Assembly (NCBI GenBank): GCA_949358305.1
Contig: OX442314.1
Location: 14,129,060 to 14,193,059, forward strand
Reading direction: 5' to 3'
From: Strigamia acuminata
Taxonomy: Eukaryota; Arthropoda; Chilopoda; Geophilomorpha; Linotaeniidae
DNA length: 64,000 nt
The first letter of the stretch is position 1. Every line of letters begins with the position of its first letter. This document shows positions 1-11,442 of this stretch, one piece after another. The notes beneath the pieces were generated by a model. The model did not search any database. It was not told the origin of the DNA and was given only the letters and a program-made list of their open reading frames with translations. Position numbers and translations under genes: made by a program.

Positions 1-335
1 TATTTTTTGAATCATTACATTATATTCAATAAATATAAATTTGAATTTGCAAAATGAATATTTGTACTTGTAATTATTATCTCGGGATTTAATTAATTAG
101 TTATTTTCTATGAATAAATGAATAAATTTGAATTAATAGAAGAGAACGTGGCAGCATAGATATCTATGGTGGCAGATTGAACATTTCTACCATACTAGTA
201 ATTCTTGACGCTTCGATGTTTATTACAGTATTAACAATAGAAACAAGCTCAGGTTCTCCACCGATTACTTGGTTTAAACCCTGTGAATCAGATTATTACT
301 TCTGGAGAGTGGCTACATTTCTCCTGAGCATGTGG

Positions 336-650
336 TTAATATTCGTCTCCCTCGTTACGATTAGTGTGGATTTTTTTCTGGTGTGCACCAATTCGAGCAA
401 CAGTAGCCTCGACGTCGCAACGACAGCGACGAGCATAAAGTAGTAGACGACGGACGCGCTTCAAAGCACTGACGTTGAGGTTGTCGTTGGTTTCAACGAG
501 TTCGGGTTTGCGATATCGGCAGAATTCGATAACTCCAGTAACTTCATTTAGTTTAGTAGGAGGGGTGACGGGATTGTGCGAATCATTCGGTGAACATGAA
601 TTGTCAGTTACGTATTCGGTAAGTGACAAGTCTTCGGGGATCTGTGTTCC
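336..650 (-). other. Unrecognised open reading frame, possible exon
   Basis: A minus-strand frame of about 100 codons runs from near 650 to a stop at 336. It has no ATG near its 5' end, but a possible splice acceptor (CACAG) precedes it, so it could be a terminal exon. The peptide is polar, with an arginine-rich stretch (RVRRLLLYARRCRCD) towards its C-terminal half. I do not recognise the family. A plus-strand frame overlaps it and carries a good donor (GTAAGT), so even the strand is uncertain. Confidence 0.2.
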
Positions 651-1989
651 ATACCATTACAACAATAATAAATTGATTAGAAACCAAACGCCTTATACAA
701 TCCGTAGTGAATACGTTTGCGGGTCTGGCGCCGCCATGTTGGCTTCAGTTGAGAGAGCAGAAAATCATGGTTTGGGGTGATTGGGTGATTAGTTGCTTAG
801 TTGCTTATTTGATAAAATGATTATTCTTGGGATTGGTTGAATCCAGTCACATGACACATCAATTAATCGAATAATCAAAGTAATCAACTAATCGCTCATT
901 TAATGAAACCCCTTAATATTTAAAATTTGCTGAACACTAACAAAGGTGTCTTTTATCAAATCATAACAAATCATTTATTAATACTAATTTATCAGGCTAA
1001 TAACAAGATAATTAGGTATGACAAGCCCTTAACTATGGGCTACATCTGATGAGCTAATCAGATGACAATATAAGTGAACACAGCTTGACTAACTCATGAC
1101 AGGTACTTGCAAGTACAATATAATGGCTGATATGGGATGTGTGGAAGCACACTATTAGTTACGCTTTTCTTGGCTGTGCAGCAGTTTAAGAGTCCACTCA
1201 AAACAAGCAATTTGGTTCGTCATACATGCCTCAGAGGGAAGCGGTTCTGTCACTACAATGCTCTGGATCATGTCAGATCTAAGGCGGCTAAATCAATTAT
1301 TTATTAAATGGTATGGAAAGTGGTTTCAAGATTCCCTGTTAACTAGGATGGACTTGAAACAAAAGATAGAAACTGAGAACGCACATTTCTCAGTGGGTGA
1401 AATTTGGGTTTACAGACCCGGAAATGGCTATTACTATTAGTCTGGCCATAAGACATTGAATTGAATACACTGGTAAAGCGGCAGATAGATTGACCAATTC
1501 CATACCAAGTGAGTTGACTATGAAGGCAAGTATGGCGAGCAGACTGTTTTAAACTGGCGGAAGACGTGCCAGCTTAACATTTAGATCAACAATGAAAGGG
1601 GCGCGCCAAGCGCCATTCTGCCATCTTGGTAGCATTGATGGGGTCACCCATTTACTCAATGTTCAAATGGCTATCGAGTAACAACCAGTGTCTTGATATC
1701 CAAGGTGGACAAACTGACAAGCGTCATGCAAGCAAAATAGTAGGGAAAGAAATGAATGGCTATCAGCCAGAACGCAACATGGCTCTTAGAGCCCCATCAC
1801 GACCATTCGACGTGGTTTAGGTGTGGTTGAGTTTGTATTGAGTGCCCCCAATACAAAATGGCTAACAAATGCCCAAAAGAGTAAATGTGAAAATGGCTTA
1901 CCCAAATATTTAGGTTCCATACTAACCGACATTGACTCTAGTTCAAAAGGGTCCGAAGTTGCAATGTCGCGGTGAATCAACAAAACCCG

Positions 1990-2275
1990 GGGGGTGAAAA
2001 ATGTATATGGGATTCCTGATTACCAAAGATTCCCACTGATTCCTACTGATTCTGAGGGGTACGACATAGGTGAAAAATGTGTATGGGATTCCTGATTCCC
2101 AAAGATTTCCACAGATTCCCACAGATTCCAATCTCGGGAATCCTTGCGAATCTAGTGAAATCTCGCAAAATCTCGCGAGAACTCGTAAAATCTCACAAGA
2201 TTATAGCCAAATTCCGAGATTCCAGAGATTCCGAGATTCCAGAGATTCCGAGATTCCCTAGTGGGTGTACGGGAT
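1990..2275. repeat. GATTCC-rich tandem degenerate repeats
   Basis: An approximately 80-bp block beginning GGTGAAAAATGT is present twice (about 1992 and 2068). It is followed by short degenerate units built on GATTCC and ATTCCGAGATTCC up to about 2270. Open frames across this block are by-products of the repeat and are not genes. Confidence 0.7.
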
Positions 2276-2949
2276 TCCACCCTCGACAAAACCACTTTTT
2301 ACACCTCCATTGTCAATCTGCTCTCCTGTGGAACTTAACCACTCAAGAGAGCTTTACATCTTACCAGTAATTTAATACCATGCAGGTTTGGATGTTGCAA
2401 GCAAAGCAGCCAACTGTGCAGATTAGTGCGTCAAATATTTGACGCACAAGAATAAAATCAACCGAGAAGGTATCAAATAAACATGTTTATCATAGGTCAA
2501 AAGGCAAAAATCTTTGTGTCTAGCTCTGCACAGACCTTGAATACTCAAAATGATGCCTCATTGGTGCACATCAATGAGCTGTTGGTGAACCTAAGAACCA
2601 ACACAAAATACATGTAAAGGAGAGAGGGAATGCACACCCCTCTGTTTATAGGACAGACGAAGTGCTTCCCTCGACTCACTCGGGTGGGTACTTACTTATA
2701 CTTTCAGATTCTCGGTCATTTCAAAATCTCGTATTTCCGAGACGAGATGCACTCGTCCCGAGACGAGATCTCGTACGAGACCGAGATCAAAAACGAGATT
2801 TTATCCAAAAAGTTCAAAATTGATCAAAAACACATTTTTACGCGATTTTAATCAATTTTCGACATTTCTTAGGACGTTTTAAATTATTTTTGATGTTTTT
2901 TAGCACGGTTTTGTTTATATTTTATTGTTTTTACCACGATTTTAATCTT

Positions 2950-3640
2950 TTTTGATCGTACAATTGCAGCCGAGCTTCGGTCGCATTAGATGGAACAAAT
3001 GCGGCCGAAAATCGGCTGCATTTGATCGTACAATTGCAGCCGAGCTTCGGCCGCATTAGATGGAACAAATGCGGCCGAAAATCGGCTGCATTTGATCGTA
3101 CAATTGCAGCCGAGCTTCGGCCGCATTAGATGGAACAAATGCGGGCGAAAATCGGCTGCATTTGATCGTACAATTGCAGTCGACCTTCGGCCGCATTAAA
3201 TGGAACAAATGCGGGCGAAAATCGGCTGCATTTGATCGTACAATTGCAGCCGAGCTTCGGCCGCATTAGATGGAACAAATGCGGGCGAAAATCGGCTGCA
3301 TTTGATCGTACAATTGCAGCCGAGCTTCGGCCGCATTAGATGGAACAAATGCGGGCGAAAATCGGCTGCATTTGATCGTACAATTGCAGTCGACCTTCGG
3401 CCGCATTAAATGGAACAAATGCGGGCGAAAATCGGCTGCATTTGATCGTACAATTGCAGCCGAGCTTCGGCCGCATTAGATGGAACAAATGCGGGCGAAA
3501 ATCGGCTGCATTTGATCGTACAATTGCAGCCGAGCTTCGGCCGCATTAGATGGAACAAATGCGGGCGAAAATCGGCTGCATTTGATCGTACAACTGCAGC
3601 CGAGCTTCGGCTGCATTAGATGGAACAAATGCGGGCGAAA
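2950..3640. repeat. 70-bp satellite, about 10 copies, with three-unit periodicity
   Basis: The unit begins TTTGATCGTACAATTGCAG and ends AAAATCGGCTGCA and is 70 bp long. About ten head-to-tail copies differ at few positions. A variant unit (CAGTCGACCTTCGG, with ATTAAATGG) occurs twice, its diagnostic segment at 3171 and 3381, exactly 210 bp apart. That indicates a three-unit higher-order period in part of the array. It lies inside the Mutator-like element. The direct copies are contiguous without spacers, so this is not a CRISPR array. Confidence 0.9.
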
Positions 3641-3662
3641 ATAGTGCTAAAAACGTAACAAT

Positions 3663-3775
3663 GCCGTTTTGGCCCGTTCAAAACCAATCAAAACCGTTTT
3701 GGCCCGTTCAAAACCAATCAAAACCGTTTTGACTCGTTCAAAACCAATCAAAACCGTTTTGATTGGTTTTGAACT
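3663..3775. repeat. 30-bp tandem repeat ending in a palindrome
   Basis: The 30-bp unit CCGTTTTGGCCCGTTCAAAA plus CCAATCAAAA is repeated about three times. The last copy turns back on itself (ACCAATCAAAACCGTTTTG followed by ATTGGTTTTGAAC), giving a short inverted structure. It belongs to the body of the Mutator-like element. Confidence 0.8.
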
Positions 3776-3891
3776 TTTGTACGTATCTCGTACGTATCTC
3801 GGGACGAAATCTCGGTGTAACGAGACCAAGATTTCCCAAAAAAAAAGCCCGAGATCCTGAGATCCCGAGATCTGAAAGTATAGTACTTACT

Positions 3892-4527
3892 GTAAGGTCA
3901 GTTGGTGTTGATCAACACACCGACTTTTATAGAGTAAGAAAAGGGTTGGGCTGCTTGACAATGCAGACCAACATGGCGCTCATCTGGGCGCCCCGTTATT
4001 AAAGCTTAAGCTATCTTACGGCCATGGGTTTATTACAACCATTTATATGCTTAGGAGGTCAATGACTACAAGATAAATAAAAATTACCTTTGTTTATTAG
4101 TAAACAAACCTCGGTATTTAATATCATCACAGGGTCAGACACGATCGGGACGTGATTGAGTTGTTAACTTGTAGCGCCCTCATCCCGGCATAGAGACAAC
4201 TCAAAATCATTCCTCCTTGTACAACTTTTTTGTCACAGTATGTTTGCAACTGTACCGTATACTTAAAACATCTATACAGGTGTAAGTTAACGTAGACAAT
4301 GATTACAATTCTATGATCAAGACCCATTCGGTTTTGACATACAGCACGAGAGATGGATGCAATGAGAGCTGCACTGAGAGTAAATTTATCTTGATATTTA
4401 TCTGACCTCTGCTTCTCGCATCTCGTCACTCCTCAGCAATTCTGCAGCGGGTTCGCGTAGTTTAAAATTTAACAACTCTTTAATACAAAATATAGCAGTT
4501 TATTTACGCATTGCGTCGGCAAATACG
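3892..4527. other. Intergenic sequence upstream of SCCPDH
   Basis: A minus-strand frame of 100 codons (4127-4429) is present but has no recognisable domain and lies just upstream of a plus-strand gene, so I do not call it. The last 100 bp before 4528 should hold the SCCPDH promoter and 5' leader. No clear TATA box is visible. Confidence 0.4.
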
Positions 4528-6529
4528 ATGGCAACTAACGCAAATTCCTCATCTCGTCCTACACGAAAATATGACTTCGTTATTTTTGGGGCAACTGGAT
4601 TTACTGGCCAATACACAATAGAAGAAATGATCCGGGTCCACACTGCCCAAACATCGAAATTTACGTGGGCAGTGGCAGGTAGAAATGAAAAGAAATTGAA
4701 AGAATCAATTGCTAATGCGTATAAAGCTTTAAGTAAGTTTGACACACATCTAAGTCATAATTAATTGAATAAACCGATAATTCGTATCGTGTTTCAGATA
4801 TAGATATATACGAAGATGTTCCAATGGTCATTGCAGATGTGAATGATAATATATCTCTTGCAGACATGTGTCGAAATACAAAAATTGTTTTGAATTGCGT
4901 AGGACCTGTACGTTAAAATAGTATAATTATTAATCCTGTCCCAAAAAAAATTAAATTTTAACTCGTCTCAGTACCGATTTTATGGCGAACCGGTGGTAAA
5001 AGCGTGCGTGGAAAATAAAGCTCATCATATTGATATATGTGGTGAACCAGCGGTAAATAAAATAACTTTGATACTAAAAAAAAAACCGCAATGAATAGTA
5101 ACTTTATTTATTTTTTGTTACAGTTTCTTGAAAGAATTCAGCTGGATTACCACCAGCGCGCTAAAGATGCTGGTGTTTACGTAATCGGTTCATGCGGCTA
5201 TGACAGTATTCCCTGCGAAATGGGACTTCAACTTATTCGTCAGAATTTTCCTGGTGATTTAGTTACCGTATTAAAACAAATTACAAATTAAACAAATCGT
5301 CGGTCAATTGTAGGTGACATCGCGTATGTTGAAATGTATATAAGTGTAACTACAGGACCAGATGTAAGTTAATTTAATTACAACTACATTGTAGTGGCGT
5401 ATGATATGCTTAAAGTTGATATTCTAGGGTTTCTGCGGTAATTATGGAACGTATGTATCCCTAATAGAAAGCTTCGGTTTTGTGAAAGAACTTGGTTTGC
5501 TACGGTCGAAATTATTACCACAAAGACTTCCCAGAAGTAAATTTGGTCCTCCAAAAAAGGGGATTTTTTTCTATGAAGAAACAGTTGATGGATGGTGTAT
5601 ACCATTGCCATCAGCTGACAAATCAATTGCTCTTAGGACTATGTACCACGAATACGTCGAACACAAAACAAGACCAGTAATATCGATAATACGTTTAATT
5701 TCTAATGACTTAATTAGTATCTGAATATTGTTTTTATTTGGGCAGTTTCAATTTCGTACTTATGTTTGTGTATGGACACTTTATACAGCTTTAAAAATTA
5801 TACTGGTGACGTCCGTTGAAATAATGCTCGCAACATTCCATTTGGGAAGGACACTTCTGAAAAAAGTAGTTTTACATATGCTAATTTTATTTTAAGTTTT
5901 TTTTTTTTTTTTAATTTACTAGTTTTTTTAATTTTGTAGTTTCCAGAATTTTTTTCTCTTGGACTATTTTCTAGGAATGGACCAACTAGACAACAGGTTT
6001 GATCAAATTGTCTATTTTCACTTATTGGATAAGAATTGCTTCAAAATGGTTTTGTGTTAGGTGAAAGATATGTCGTTTGTGATGACACTTATAGGAGTTG
6101 GATACAAAAATAAGTTAGAAATTGCAACCGACGATCATAAAATTGCTCCAGATCATAAAATATATGTTAAAGTTAAAGGACCAGGTATAGAACGAGTGCT
6201 ATCGTCATTGATTAGGTTTTAAACTCTAAAACTGTTTTATTTTGTATTTTTTTTTTACCAAGACCCTGGGTATATCGTAACACCAATCTGTATGATTCAA
6301 GCCGGTCTGGTTTTATTGGAAGAAATTGAGAATGCAGAAGGAAAGTATGTTTGTATAATTCCATTTTCACATATGATTTCTCATTTGTGTTTTGTTCATC
6401 ACAATCAGAGGCGGCGTCTACACACCTGGTGTGGCTTTTGCAAATACAACGTTAGTTCAAAGATTGAAAACAAATGGAATAGATTTTATCTGTGGCGCTC
6501 CGATTAAAATAAATGGATCAAAATTATGA
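4528..6529 (+). CDS. Sccpdh: Saccharopine dehydrogenase-like oxidoreductase, intact
   Basis: Eleven exons join in frame to give 442 residues: 4528-4732, 4798-4907, 4972-5052, 5124-5253, 5314-5363, 5428-5676, 5746-5865, 5940-5996, 6061-6184, 6263-6344 and 6409-6529. All introns are GT-AG and mostly 60-75 bp. Human SCCPDH has 429 residues. The N-terminus has a Rossmann nucleotide-binding loop, VIFGATGFTGQ, at about residues 18-28. Family signatures follow: NCVGPYRFYGEPVVKACVE, HHIDICGEP, and VIGSCGYDSIPCEMG. The animal protein is a membrane- and lipid-droplet-associated oxidoreductase of unproven substrate; the name is by homology to saccharopine reductase and does not prove lysine catabolism. 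A decayed paralogue follows directly downstream in the same orientation, so this copy is the functional one. Confidence 0.93.
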
Positions 6530-7436
6530 AACACAATAAAATTCCTATTTTTAAATCATTTATAATTAATATTTGATGAATAAATATGAAATAATTGAAA
6601 GGAATTGTATATTGTACATTTGTAAGTTGTAATTATTAGCTACTATATCCCAAAATTCGCTCATAGATATCGCCACGAACGGATACGTAAGTGGAATTTG
6701 TTGCTCGCTGGTTCAATTTGGTTTGTTTATAAGTTGTAACAGGCCTTGTCGGTTGTATTTTTTCCTCTCGTGACACTTTGACTGTGGACAGGGCAATGTC
6801 AGAAACATTTAAATCCGACGTAACACTTCGATATGACTTTGTCATATACGGAGCGTCTGGTTTTTCCGGCCAGTTCTGTGTGGAAGAAATGATCAAAAAT
6901 GCAGAAAAGTCCAAAGTCCAAATTACGATAAGTTGGCGGAAGTTATAACAAGTAAACCAAAAAAACTACGTTTTTGAAAAAGGCTTTTATGCTGTATCCC
7001 TGAGAAATTTGAATCCAAATGACAAATCGTTTTTTAGCAAATAAAAAAAAAATGTAGCTTAGATCAAAAAGTTATTAGCACCATTTGAAAGAGCGGCAAA
7101 TTCTGCACAGGAAACATATTTTTAATTTTTTAAACCGTTCATTTTTCATATTTTTTGTTTTTATGGTCAAATTCAAATTTCGTACTAAATTGACCATGCG
7201 GTCGCCGGCTACGATCGCCAAATTCGTACTTTTTTTTTACCGAATCGAAAAAAAAAATACAGGCTTGTGCAGAATGCAATTTCCAATCAAATGAGCGTGG
7301 TTTCAGGATTTTTAAATCCTTTTTTAGTGCCGAAAACATCAAAATTCGTATCGGGCGAACATTATGGCATCCATTAAAAAACACGGGTTCCGCCAGGTGG
7401 CGCCCCGGTGTGCTCACAGTGGCGAGGAGGAATATT

Positions 7437-7660
7437 TTCGACCCGGATTCTTTGCGACCGGGATTCTTTTCGACTCGAGGTAAAGTGCGCTTTTTTTCGA
7501 CTGGGATTATTTTCGACCAGGAAAATTTTCGACCAGGAAAATTTTCGACTAGGAATTTTTTCGACTCAAACAGGATAATTTTCGACCAGGAAAATTTTCG
7601 ACCAGGATTCATCTCGACCAGGATTTTTTTCGACCGGACATTTTTCGACTTCACCAATGG
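7437..7660. repeat. Left TCGACC array of the foldback segment
   Basis: About a dozen degenerate units of 14-17 bp built on TTTTCGACCAGGA follow one another. A long minus-strand frame across them is created by the repeat itself. The array is the mirror image of the one at 14495-15185. Confidence 0.85.
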
Positions 7661-7908
7661 TTGGGGGTTTATATACCCCAAATAATGTCACGCATTATAT
7701 AACTGACGATGTCAGTATACAATACGTGACAATGACACGTATTGCATACATGACAGGAGTAATGTGTATTGTTCAATCCAACACTATATTTTTTAATGGA
7801 AATTGCTGGAATTGTGTTTCTTGAATAAGCATTTTTTAGAAGCAAATAATCTACTTTTGCAGCCTTCTTTATAGCATTTACTCACTAAAAGTTTATTTCT
7901 AATTGCAG

Positions 7909-8094
7909 ATTGTATTGTGCAATCCGATCTGTTTAATCGGTTACACTATCGCATCATGGAATTTCTTTAACGAGCGGATACACGAAGAAGAATTCATTCT
8001 TTTAAATTTTTTTGGTCAAGATTACGTGAAATATCAGAAGAACGTGCCTACTGGATTATCTTTTATATCGGGATTCAGGGTAGAGTACCAATAA
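7909..8094 (+). pseudogene. Orphan last exon of ICMT
   Basis: After an acceptor (AATTGCAG) an open frame of 61 codons begins IVLCNPICLIGYT and ends at a TAA. It contains the conserved C-terminal signature of isoprenylcysteine carboxyl methyltransferase: CNPIC, then EEFILLNFFGQDYVKYQ, then VPTGLSFISGF. In the full enzyme this region forms part of the S-adenosylmethionine and prenylcysteine site in the endoplasmic reticulum membrane. No other ICMT exon is visible upstream, where the TCGACC array begins. The exon itself is undamaged. It is therefore most likely a gene fragment carried in the foldback segment rather than an expressed gene. Confidence 0.8.
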
Positions 8095-9943
8095 GCGGAC
8101 AAAAATCTTTATTTTCAATTCAATTTTTTTTTTTAATAAACAAACAAATAAATAAAAACTGTGTAAATTAATTTCAAACTTTAATTTCATCATTGGAGTC
8201 GCAAACAAGCAGAATCAAACCTATTTTTCTACTTTTTCTTTCGACAAATGAAAAAACATCGGATTCGATTAAATTCGTGTGAAAATGCTTTTATTTCTCA
8301 TTATTATAAAATTAAACTACTGTAAAATATTCTAAAAACAGTGCTGCCACAAGGCAGATGTAATTTACAAAATAATGTACAAAAATATTTTTTTTCCATT
8401 GACATTTACATTTTTCTAAATAAATAAAGAGCACCACTAATAATAAAATTAAAAATGTTCTATAGCTGCTAAATAAACTAAGTTTGTTTAGATCGACAAT
8501 ATCAAAAATATAATGTGTTGTTTTTTCTTTTTGATATTGCTAATAAACGTTGTGATACGATGCTGTGAATATTACAGGATAATACTTGTTTTTGTTTTTT
8601 TTATACGGATGGGATTCGTAGGATTCGGATAGATTCTGGGGATTCGGATGGGATTCGGAGGGGATTCGATGGGACTTGGAAAGATGCATATTATCATCAC
8701 ATCATTATCTTTAAAACTGAATAATAAATATGAAATTTACCGGCAGTTTTGATCAAGTTATGTAATAAAACACTCCAAAATTCAGAAAATAACACGAAAG
8801 CAAAACCTAATTCCAGCCAATAGTAAACAATATTAAAAATACAAAAAATAAACCAAAGATATTGCTAAATTTTAATAACTGTTATGCTGGGGCATCACGT
8901 TGAAATAAAGGAGAGGTTTTTAAAGTGGAAAACAAAACACACGTCTTTACTCGTGGGTAAAATACAAGCAAGTGAGGAGTAATACAAAATTGTCATGGTA
9001 ACGCTTTTACAACAATGTAACAGTATGATATAGCAATAACACGTTCTTCAACAATGAACTCAACATTACATTAACATAACTTAACAATAACCAAAGTTAA
9101 AAAATTAAATTAAAAGCGAGGGGCGCAGGTGGGTGCAGGTCAAGCGCGCACGTGAGCGCGCAGGTCAAGGCGAGTGAAAAATTCGACGGAAAATTTGAGG
9201 GAAAATTCAATTACCGAGTCATTTAGACTTGTCAATTATTCCAGTTTTGGAAAACAAAATTATTATATTGTCTCTTGAATTAGTGACTTTTTTGATTTCT
9301 ATTCAAAATTCAAATTTTAAAAGAAAAAAATATTTCCAGAAAATTAAAATTAAATTAAATTAAAATTAAATTAAATTTAATTAATTTAAATCCCACGAAA
9401 TGCATGTTTGAAACAGAAACTTGATAAAGTTTACCACCAAAAACTTTTTCAACAACTTCCATAAAATGAAAATAAAACAACAAATGAAACAGGTGTAAAT
9501 CAGCTGAATGAAGACCTCTTTATCAGGTCACATCAAGGCCTGGGTTATTATGAGGAAGTGAGAAGCCTTGGAATCAAACATCATGACATATTCATGGCAG
9601 TGCATTTAACCAAAAAATCATTTATCAAACATACCGGTAATGTGGAATTAAACTTTTAAGAAAAAAAAAATCTTTTTATAATTTGTCTCATCACCTTTAT
9701 GCCACAGGAAAAAAGCTAATTTCATGGTTATGTAAAGCGAGGAACGTCGTATCTTTCTTTCTTTCTCTCTTTCTTTTATATTTTCCATTTATTTTTCTTG
9801 CATTTCCCTTCAAACACCTGTCGGGTTGACTTTGCCTAAAGGAGACTGGTGTCTCTTTACTGAATATTGGAGGAGGAACACCTGCTGCCATTTATATCAC
9901 ACCTCTCAAGGGTAAAGACACTTCCGGCCCCTCTTCACACAGG

Positions 9944-9957
9944 TCACACACACACAC

Positions 9958-10007
<50 letters not shown>
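9944..10007. repeat. (CA)n microsatellite
   Basis: An almost uninterrupted run of CA dinucleotides, broken twice by CCCA near its left end. Open frames over it encode only His/Thr repeats and are artefacts. Confidence 0.97.
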
Positions 10008-10009
<2 letters not shown>

Positions 10010-10488
10010 TAAACTCTCCGACTTGCGCCACAAATTGAATTGTCAAAGTTTCATGTTTCATATTAATTTTTTTGAAGAATATTCGTCCTAGGAGTCATAA
10101 ATTTCTGTGATTTTATTAGATTCACACAGGTGCAAACATTTCCCCCACCATTCCGCATAATTTCCTATAATAGAATTTCCAAATTGGTTTCTAACAAAAA
10201 AAAAACTTCTAAACGTCATTTTTATTTGATTTATATTTATGTATTGGAGCATTTTACGCTAATCTGTTTGGCATTAAAAATTAAAAACGAATTAAAACAC
10301 CGATAGTTTATTTGCTTCCATTTTGACCACCAAAGTGAATCTCATTTCATGCTCAATAAATTATGCATGGTTTCTTTTTTTAAACCAATATAAAATAGAA
10401 TGGTAAAATACTGTTAAAATTTAGCGAAGAATTATCCATCGCTCCGTTGCTTAGCGACCACGTGTTTCGCAGCGAAGTCGCCCATCGG

Positions 10489-10579
10489 AATAATTTGACG
10501 CGCTATCTTTGAAATTGTTGGAAAACATGCGAAAAAACATTGTTTTCCAACAATTTCAAAGACAGCGCGTCAAATTATT
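10489..10579. repeat. Long inverted repeat, about 38-bp arms
   Basis: The arm AATAATTTGACGCGCTATCT (continuing to about 10526) is repeated inverted at about 10541-10579, with one mismatch and a loop of about 14 bp. It is a snap-back structure typical of a small MITE or a foldback relic. No target duplication is evident. Confidence 0.85.
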
Positions 10580-11442
10580 GTTTTCAAAACAATATCACCT
10601 TCGTTAAAATCTGATTATTTGATGAAATAAGACTTATTTTACTTGCAAAAACTTATACATTAATTTATTGCCGTTTGTATTTGCCGTTATACAGAAGAAA
10701 ATAACTGCACCAGAGCGAATAAATATTACATGTTTTTTTTAAGTACGGATCGACTTCCATTTAGCCACAAAATGCATTAAAGTTTTCGATCCAAAGTGCT
10801 CCGACTTACTAATTCTTGCAATTCCTCGCAAAAAACTTTATTTTATTTTAATTAAACTAGAATTAGCTATTTCACCGTGTCGCCATCTATCGCCAGAATA
10901 AAAAGCTCAAAAACGAGCTCGAAATTCAAATTTAGTAAACTATAATTTACTACAAACGGTTATAAAACAACGAGGAAAAATATTATGCTCTCTCCTGAGA
11001 CTAAATTGGGCTAAATATTGCATGGTTTTATTCATTTGATTTAATTTAATTGTCGTCTGCACCGACGATTTTTCAATTTGCCCCTGACCTCTCCATTTTG
11101 CACTTGCATTTTTGCTAATTTCAAACATTTTTTTCCTCTGATTGAGCCACAAAAGTAAATGTCATTCCTTGTAAGAACACACAACTTGAGTTTGATGTGT
11201 TTTTTGAGTTGTGCAATGCACCCAAGCCTTTCTGTGCCCCCTAAGTTTTGTGTTTTCTTCACTGAAAAACAAAGGGGTGAAAAATGGGTCAAAGTCACTG
11301 GCTAAATGTAGGGTGAGTGACCGAGTGACGCGATAAGAATTGGAGAGGAGTGCCAATCACGTGCCAAACCTTGGACCAAGGCCAAACATCATAAGTGAGA
11401 GAGCGACATTGCTAAAACCCGTGTACCTGTGTAAAATTGACA

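Larger units (their letters stand above)
1..2640. other. Gene-poor, repeat-rich left flank
   Basis: I see no recognisable gene here. The stretch is AT-rich with scattered short open frames. The longest plausible coding signal is on the minus strand at about 336-650 and is listed separately. Positions 720-780 hold a plus-strand ATG in a GCCGCCATG context followed by 14 codons, but no convincing downstream exon was found. Positions 1000-1900 contain motifs of the GCGCC/ATGGC kind that suggest old transposon sequence, without readable ends. Confidence 0.5.
2697..3882. mobile_element. Mutator-like foldback element, non-autonomous
   Basis: The element begins TATACTTTCAGAT and ends ATCTGAAAGTATA, so its ends are inverted repeats. 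It is flanked by a perfect 9-bp direct repeat, GTACTTACT, at 2688-2696 and 3883-3891. A 9-bp target duplication is characteristic of the Mutator (MULE) superfamily, so assignment there is reasonable but inferred. Subterminal sequence on both sides is rich in degenerate GAGATCTCG units. The centre is made of a 70-bp satellite and a 30-bp satellite. No transposase frame is present, so it would depend on a partner for movement. Confidence 0.75.
8095..11442. other. Low-information interior of the foldback segment
   Basis: This stretch is AT-rich. Around 8600-8680 there are GGATTCGGATGG-type repeats. Around 8885-9180 a sequence with AATAAA and a GC-rich tail (GTGGGTGCAGGTCAAGC) resembles transposon end sequence but was not resolved. 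Around 9490-9640 and 9850-9920 two short coding-like patches translate as GYYEEVRSLGIKHHD and LNIGGGTPAAIYITPLKG. They look like exon relics of a gene I do not recognise. The rest shows nothing. Confidence 0.4.

Noticed and set aside
2950-3640. Regular direct repeats that could suggest a CRISPR array
   Set aside because: The 70-bp units are contiguous with no unique spacers, and the context is an insect nuclear genome inside a transposon.
4127-4429. 100-codon minus-strand frame upstream of SCCPDH
   Set aside because: No recognisable domain, no splice or promoter support, and it lies in the likely SCCPDH upstream region.
7139-7681. 180-codon minus-strand open frame rich in PGRKFSWSK repeats
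   Set aside because: It is the translation of the TCGACC tandem array; the repeat length creates the frame and no domain is present.
9867-10091. 74-codon frame with His/Thr repeats
   Set aside because: Produced by the CA microsatellite.
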